Program-made: the position numbers and the translations under genes
Shown: positions 5,352 to 9,413 of the stretch, one piece after another
How positions within the stretch are numbered: the stretch's first letter is position 1
How the letters are laid out: each line of letters starts with the position of its first letter
The notes under the pieces: generated by a model
What the model was told of the DNA's origin: nothing
The model's database searches: none
The model's input: the letters and a program-made list of their open reading frames with translations, nothing else
Source: Lachnoclostridium sp. UBA739
GTDB lineage: Bacteria; Bacillota_A; Clostridia; Lachnospirales; Lachnospiraceae
Assembly (NCBI GenBank): GCA_002297865.1
Contig: DBKX01000019.1
Location: 277-9,689 of the forward strand
DNA: 9,413 nt
Direction of reading: 5' to 3'

Positions 5352-7664
5352 ATGAGATCTGTCATTTTGTTTCATGACATAGGAAAGGTGAACCCGCTTT
5401 TTCAAAAGAAACTGGGCAATCCAGAGTTTCAGAATAGCAGTCTTGAGAATCGGATTGGTTCGAACCATGCTATTGTATCTGCCATACTATATTTGGATTA
5501 CTATCTAAAAAAATTGGATGAGTGGGAAGTTACCGTAGGGAGGCAGCAGAAGTACCGGCTAATTGTATTCATTTTTCTCAACAGCTATATTATCGCAAGA
5601 CACCATACGGATCTGACCAGTTTTAAGGAGTATGTAGAAGCATTTTATCAGGATGGCGACAACGTGAATCGAATGGAAGAAATCAAGCAAGGGATTCTTC
5701 CTGCATCGCAGCTAAAATATTCGTTCTTAGAGAATAGGCGAATTGTAAAGCGGGCAAAACAGATTGACAGAATAAAATGGAAGGGAATCGAAGAATACCT
5801 AATGCTAGACATCTATCACAGGCTTATCTACTCTCTGCTCTTGGCATCGGATTATTATGCGACCACAGAACAGGTTTCTAACGTATATGTAGAAGGAACA
5901 GGTGTCCTTAACGATATCGAGAAGTATCGAGAACAATATGAGAAATCAAGCATTTACCAGAGCATTCGGAAATATGAAAAGGAACGGAAAGATAACATTA
6001 CAGAACTGAATATGTTACGAAGTGAATTATTTCTAGATACGGAGGAAGAACTTAAGAAGCATATGGATAGAAGGCTTTTTTATCTGGAAGCACCTACAGG
6101 AACTGGAAAGAGTAATACCGCATTAAATCTGAGTTTTCGTCTACTGGAGCATGATACAACCCTTAAGAAATTGTTTTATATCTATCCATTCAACACGCTA
6201 GTGGAGCAGAACGAACAGATTATGGAGAGACATTTTGGCGATAAGAAAGAGTTATATGCACACATTCATGTAGTGAATTCCCAACATTCTCTGTTAAAAA
6301 AGAAAATGGAAGAGGAAAAGGATATCTGTTATGAGAAGCTGCTTTTAGATCGTCAATTCCTAAACTATCCTATTACGTTGTCAACCCATGTTACCTTATT
6401 TGATATTCTCTTTGGAGAACAGAAGGAATCAGCCTTTTCTTTTCATCAGCTGGCGAACAGTGTTATTGTACTGGATGAAATCCAAAGCTACCGCAATAGT
6501 ATCTGGACTGAGATTATTACATTTTTGAACGCATTTGCAAAGTATCTGAATCTTAGAATTATCATTATGTCTGCAACACTGCCCGAACTTAACTGGTTAT
6601 CCTTGTGTGAGGAAACACCAGTTACATTAGTGGAAGAGCATGATAAATACTATCAGAATCCGTTGCTTTTAAAGCGTTCTCGTATCCATTATGATCTTCT
6701 TGCCAAGAAGTGTTCTCTGGAACTGCTTTTAGAGAAAGTGCTGCAGGAGCTGAAGAAGAAAAAGAAGGTTCTAATTGAGTTTATTACGAAGAAATCAGCA
6801 GAAGCATTCTGGAATCTGTGTGAAGATTATCAGGAGGAAAGTGTGCGTATTATTACCGGAGATGACACGGTCGCTGACAGAAAAAGAATTCTTGATGAGC
6901 TTAAGAATTCTCCTGATGGTGAGGGATTCTTATTAATAGCAACTCAGGTGATTGAAGCAGGAGTAGACATTCGTAACATCCAGGCTGGCTTTAAGGATAT
7001 CTCTATACTGGATTCGGACGAGCAGTTTATGGGGCGTGTGAATCGTTCTTGCAACAGGGAACGGATTGGTGAAGTGTATTTCTTTTCACTTGATGTCACT
7101 GGTAATGTTTATCGAAATGATGCCAGAACCCAGAGAGAGTTGACTTTGGAAGAACCTCTTATGCAGCAATGCTTGGAACAGAAGGATTTTAAGACATATT
7201 ACCAGAAGGTAATGGAACAGATTCGTATTAATAATGAGTCTGCTGATGAACGGGAAAATGTACAGGTTTTCTTCGGTGAAACGGTTAAAGCTTTGGATAT
7301 GCCAGCAATTGCAGAACGGATGAGGCTGATAAAAGAGAAGGATCGAAAAACAAGTGTATTCTTTAACCGAACTATTAGTCTTGAAAACGGCACATTATGT
7401 GGTGCAGAGGTCTGGCAGCGGTTTAAAGAAATCGTTTATGACGATTCGCTCGAATATGCAGAGCGTGAGATATTACTACAGGATATCAGAGTGAGCATGA
7501 ATCATTTTATCTATGAGGTAAGCAGTCATGCAGTATTTCAGTATGATGAAAGGAACTGTGAGCAGGTAGGAACGCTATATTATATAGAAGATGGGGAATC
7601 CTTTTTTAAGAATGGACGATTTAATCGGGAACAGTTTGAATATGCAGGGCAAATGATTATCTAG
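5352..7664 (+). CDS. cas3: Cas3 helicase with truncated HD domain (possible reinitiation product)
   Basis: After the premature TAG the cas3 frame resumes with ATG 5352, 27 bp downstream, preceded by AAGGA (5343-5347) at a spacing of 4. Ribosomes ending at the TAG could reinitiate here and make 770 residues. This would keep HD (8-9), H39 and HH (84-85), and the whole helicase: Walker A EAPTGTGKS (246-254), DEIQ (375-378), SAT (407-409), motif V (530-539) and motif VI QFMGRVNR (558-565). It would lack the first HD histidine, so nuclease activity is doubtful while ATP-driven unwinding may remain. Its stop codon lies within the cas4 ribosome binding site. Confidence 0.75.
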   Translation: MRSVILFHDIGKVNPLFQKKLGNPEFQNSSLENRIGSNHAIVSAILYLDYYLKKLDEWEVTVGRQQKYRLIVFIFLNSYIIARHHTDLTSFKEYVEAFYQDGDNVNRMEEIKQGILPASQLKYSFLENRRIVKRAKQIDRIKWKGIEEYLMLDIYHRLIYSLLLASDYYATTEQVSNVYVEGTGVLNDIEKYREQYEKSSIYQSIRKYEKERKDNITELNMLRSELFLDTEEELKKHMDRRLFYLEAPTGTGKSNTALNLSFRLLEHDTTLKKLFYIYPFNTLVEQNEQIMERHFGDKKELYAHIHVVNSQHSLLKKKMEEEKDICYEKLLLDRQFLNYPITLSTHVTLFDILFGEQKESAFSFHQLANSVIVLDEIQSYRNSIWTEIITFLNAFAKYLNLRIIIMSATLPELNWLSLCEETPVTLVEEHDKYYQNPLLLKRSRIHYDLLAKKCSLELLLEKVLQELKKKKKVLIEFITKKSAEAFWNLCEDYQEESVRIITGDDTVADRKRILDELKNSPDGEGFLLIATQVIEAGVDIRNIQAGFKDISILDSDEQFMGRVNRSCNRERIGEVYFFSLDVTGNVYRNDARTQRELTLEEPLMQQCLEQKDFKTYYQKVMEQIRINNESADERENVQVFFGETVKALDMPAIAERMRLIKEKDRKTSVFFNRTISLENGTLCGAEVWQRFKEIVYDDSLEYAEREILLQDIRVSMNHFIYEVSSHAVFQYDERNCEQVGTLYYIEDGESFFKNGRFNREQFEYAGQMII

Positions 7665-7672
7665 GAGGAATT

Positions 7673-8164
7673 ATGGTTACTGGAACGTTAATGAACTACT
7701 ATTTTCACTGTAAGAGACAATGCTATCTGGCTGGGAATCGCTTGAATCTAGAAGATAATAGCGAACAGGTTAAGATAGGAAAAGCACTACATGAAGAAAA
7801 AGAAGCAAAACGTAAAAATACAGAGATCCAGATTGAAAATGTAAAGATAGACAGTTTAACCAAGGAATATATTGTAGAATACAAAAAATCCGATGCGGAT
7901 GTAGAGGCTTGCCGTTGGCAAATGTTATTGTATCTGTCGGAGTTAAAGAAGAAGGGCATTATGAGAAAGGGAAAAATCGAGTTCTTTGAGAAGAAGACAG
8001 GCAGCAGTAAAACGGAATATGTGGAACTTACAGAAGAATTAGAAAAGGAACTTATGTTGCATATACAAAAGATTGAGGAACTGATTGGACAAGCAGATAT
8101 GCCTGAGATTCTTAATAAGGCAAGCTGTAAGAAATGCGCATATTATGAGTATTGCTATATCTAA
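7673..8164 (+). CDS. cas4: Cas4, iron-sulfur RecB-like nuclease for spacer acquisition
   Basis: Cas4 trims prespacer ends and helps choose PAM-flanked DNA for Cas1-Cas2. The product is 163 residues, a normal length. RecB-type nuclease residues are all visible: H40 in GKALHEE, D60, E69-x-K71 in VEYKK, and Q83-x-x-x-Y87. Cysteines for the 4Fe-4S cluster are C13 and C17 near the N-terminus and C152, C155 and C161 at the C-terminus (CKKCAYYEYC); one N-terminal and three C-terminal cysteines normally bind the cluster. AGGAGGA (7663-7669) overlaps the cas3 stop and lies 3-4 bp before the ATG. The gene looks intact. Confidence 0.94.
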   Translation: MVTGTLMNYYFHCKRQCYLAGNRLNLEDNSEQVKIGKALHEEKEAKRKNTEIQIENVKIDSLTKEYIVEYKKSDADVEACRWQMLLYLSELKKKGIMRKGKIEFFEKKTGSSKTEYVELTEELEKELMLHIQKIEELIGQADMPEILNKASCKKCAYYEYCYI

Positions 8165-8175
8165 GGAGGCATGTA

Positions 8176-9174
8176 ATGGGTAATACAAGATACATATTTT
8201 CTATGGGAACGTTGAGCCGGAAGGATAATTCGCTGTGTTTTCGTAAGGGCGGGAAAAATGTTTACATTCCAATTGAAAATACTAGGGAGATCTATTGTAT
8301 GAATGAGGTTGAAATCAATTCGAAACTTTTGGATTTCCTTTCGCAGAATCACGTAGTGGTACATTTTTTTAACTATTATCAGGGGTATAGTGGAACGTTC
8401 TTTCCAAGAGACTTATATATGAGTGGTAGGTTGCTTGTGCAGCAGGTTAAGACCTATGAGCAAAGGCGTACTGTCATAGCAAAGGCTATTGTTGCGGGAA
8501 TTGCAGGCAATATATATGAGGTTCTGTATCATTATTATAAGCATGATAAGAAGGAAGTGAAGCCAGTACTGGACTGGATACATGATGAGTTTCCGAATGA
8601 ACTTGAAAATGCTTCTGATGTGAAGCAGATTATGGCGACAGAAGGTAATGTATGGGGCAGATTCTATGATTGTTTTTCATACATTTTGCCAGAAGATTTT
8701 GTAATGAACAAGAGAGTAAAACGTCCACCAGATAATCCAATTAATGCAATGATATCATTTGGTAATACGTTGCTGTATACGAAAACGATTGCTGTGATTT
8801 ATCAGACCCATTTAGACCAGAGAATCAGTTTTTTGCATGAGCCGTCGGAGGGAAGGTTCTCACTAAGTCTGGATATGAGTGAAGCATTCAAGCCTGTCAT
8901 TGTTTTCCGAACGATTTTTGATCTGGTGAATAACCGAAGGATACAGGTGGCAAAGCATTTTGATAAACAGGTTAATTATTGTCTGTTGAATGATGAGGGG
9001 CGAAAAATCTTTGTTGAGGCTTTTGAGGCTCGTCTGGAACAGGTGTTTCAACATCCTAAGCTTAAGCGAAAGGTGAGTTACCGAACAGCTATGAAGTTAG
9101 ATTGCTATAAGCTGATTAAGTTTATTCTTGAGGAGAAGGAGTTTGTTCCTTTTTCGCTAAAGGATAATGTGTAG
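8176..9174 (+). CDS. cas1: Cas1, spacer integrase
   Basis: Cas1 is the metal-dependent integrase that, with Cas2, inserts new spacers at the leader end. The product is 332 residues, typical of type I-B Cas1. The catalytic residues are visible: E156 in ATEGNVWGRFYD, H221 in FLHEPSEGRFSLSLDMSEAF, and D233/E236 in the same block followed by FKP. The start at 8176 is chosen because AAGGAGG (8163-8169) is 6 bp upstream; an in-frame ATG at 8152 lies inside cas4 with no ribosome binding site. It begins 11 bp after cas4 and leaves 28 bp before cas2. It appears intact, so acquisition may still work even though cas3 is broken. Confidence 0.96.
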   Translation: MGNTRYIFSMGTLSRKDNSLCFRKGGKNVYIPIENTREIYCMNEVEINSKLLDFLSQNHVVVHFFNYYQGYSGTFFPRDLYMSGRLLVQQVKTYEQRRTVIAKAIVAGIAGNIYEVLYHYYKHDKKEVKPVLDWIHDEFPNELENASDVKQIMATEGNVWGRFYDCFSYILPEDFVMNKRVKRPPDNPINAMISFGNTLLYTKTIAVIYQTHLDQRISFLHEPSEGRFSLSLDMSEAFKPVIVFRTIFDLVNNRRIQVAKHFDKQVNYCLLNDEGRKIFVEAFEARLEQVFQHPKLKRKVSYRTAMKLDCYKLIKFILEEKEFVPFSLKDNV

Positions 9175-9202
9175 GTTGGGTTAGGCTGGGAAGGAGGCTG
9201 TA

Positions 9203-9413
9203 TTGACTAAGAAGAATTTTAACTATAATTATGCATTTCTGTTTTATGATGCGAATGAGAAGCGAGTGCAGAAGATATTTAAAGTCTGTAAGAAATACTT
9301 ATCGCACTATCAGTATTCGGTGTTCAGAGGACCGATTACGCCTTCTCAATTGATATTATTACGTCAGGAATTGAAGAGGGTAATGGATAAGAATGAAGAT
9401 TTTGTATGTATTG
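9203..9413 (+). CDS. cas2: Cas2, cut by the window edge, TTG start
   Basis: Cas2 is the small dimeric scaffold of the Cas1-Cas2 integrase. The window holds the first 70 codons of an expected 85-100. The sequence fits the family: first strand NYAFLFYDANE with the conserved acidic residue D16, then helix KRVQKIFKVCKKYL, then the YQYSVFRGPIT strand and a QLILLRQEL helix. No in-frame ATG or GTG fits; TTG 9203 lies 5 bp after a perfect AAGGAGG (9191-9197), which sets the start. The frame is open to the end of the window. Confidence 0.92.
   Translation, partial: MTKKNFNYNYAFLFYDANEKRVQKIFKVCKKYLSHYQYSVFRGPITPSQLILLRQELKRVMDKNEDFVCI

Larger units (their letters stand above)
5136..7664 (+). pseudogene. 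cas3: cas3 nuclease-helicase interrupted by an in-frame TAG
   Basis: Cas3 is the HD-nuclease/SF2-helicase recruited by Cascade to unwind and degrade target DNA. The frame from ATG 5136 (ribosome binding site GGGAGGAG, 5126-5133) would encode about 842 codons and is open except for TAG at 5322-5324, codon 63. HD-domain features fall on both sides: LAH (14-16) and EH24 before it; HD (80-81), H111 and HH (156-157) after it. Helicase motifs are intact: EAPTGTGKS (318-326), DEIQ (447-450), SAT (479-481), ATQVIEAGVD (602-611) and QFMGRVNR (630-637). The two parts are in the same frame, so one base change explains the break. TAG is used as the normal stop of cas7, cas5, cas3 itself and cas1, which argues against recoding. 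A sequencing error is possible. Confidence 0.8.

Noticed and set aside
8152..8175. Upstream ATG giving an eight-residue-longer Cas1.
   Set aside because: It lies within cas4 without a ribosome binding site, while 8176 follows AAGGAGG by 6 bp.

Overview
The window is almost entirely one type I-B (Hmari-like, Csh1/Csh2 family) CRISPR-Cas locus from an AT-rich, low-GC Gram-positive bacterium. Strong AAGGAGG Shine-Dalgarno sites, AT-rich codon use and the look of the Cas proteins suggest a clostridial, possibly Lachnospiraceae-like, genome. That placement is inference. No taxonomic marker is present.

Layout: the left edge (1 to about 153) is the trailer end of a CRISPR array read left to right. 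It holds a cut repeat, a complete repeat ending in the crRNA handle ATTGAAAC, two spacers of about 36 bp, and a degenerate last repeat, all on an exact 66-bp period. Next comes about 800 bp with no intact gene. It holds antisense open stretches that look like a decayed small membrane protein, two hairpins (one shaped like a minus-strand terminator), and a good sigma-A-type promoter 24-30 bp before cas6.

From 954 to the right edge, eight cas genes lie head to tail on the + strand with tiny gaps or overlaps and strong ribosome binding sites: cas6, cas8b (csh1), cas7 (csh2), cas5, cas3, cas4, cas1 and cas2 (cut by the window edge, TTG start). Cas6 should cut the array transcript. Cas8b, Cas7 and Cas5 should form Cascade with the guide RNA. 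Cas3 should degrade the target. Cas4, Cas1 and Cas2 should acquire new spacers.

Two points go beyond a routine annotation. First, cas3 has a single in-frame TAG at 5322-5324 between the first HD-nuclease histidine and the HD dyad. The frame is otherwise open for about 842 codons, and an ATG with a ribosome binding site follows 27 bp later, so the cell may make a helicase with a crippled nuclease, or no useful Cas3. Second, cas8b contains an internal AAGGAGG followed by an in-frame ATG at 3029. This would give a separate 131-residue Cas11-like small subunit, as is known for other type I-B, I-C and I-D systems.
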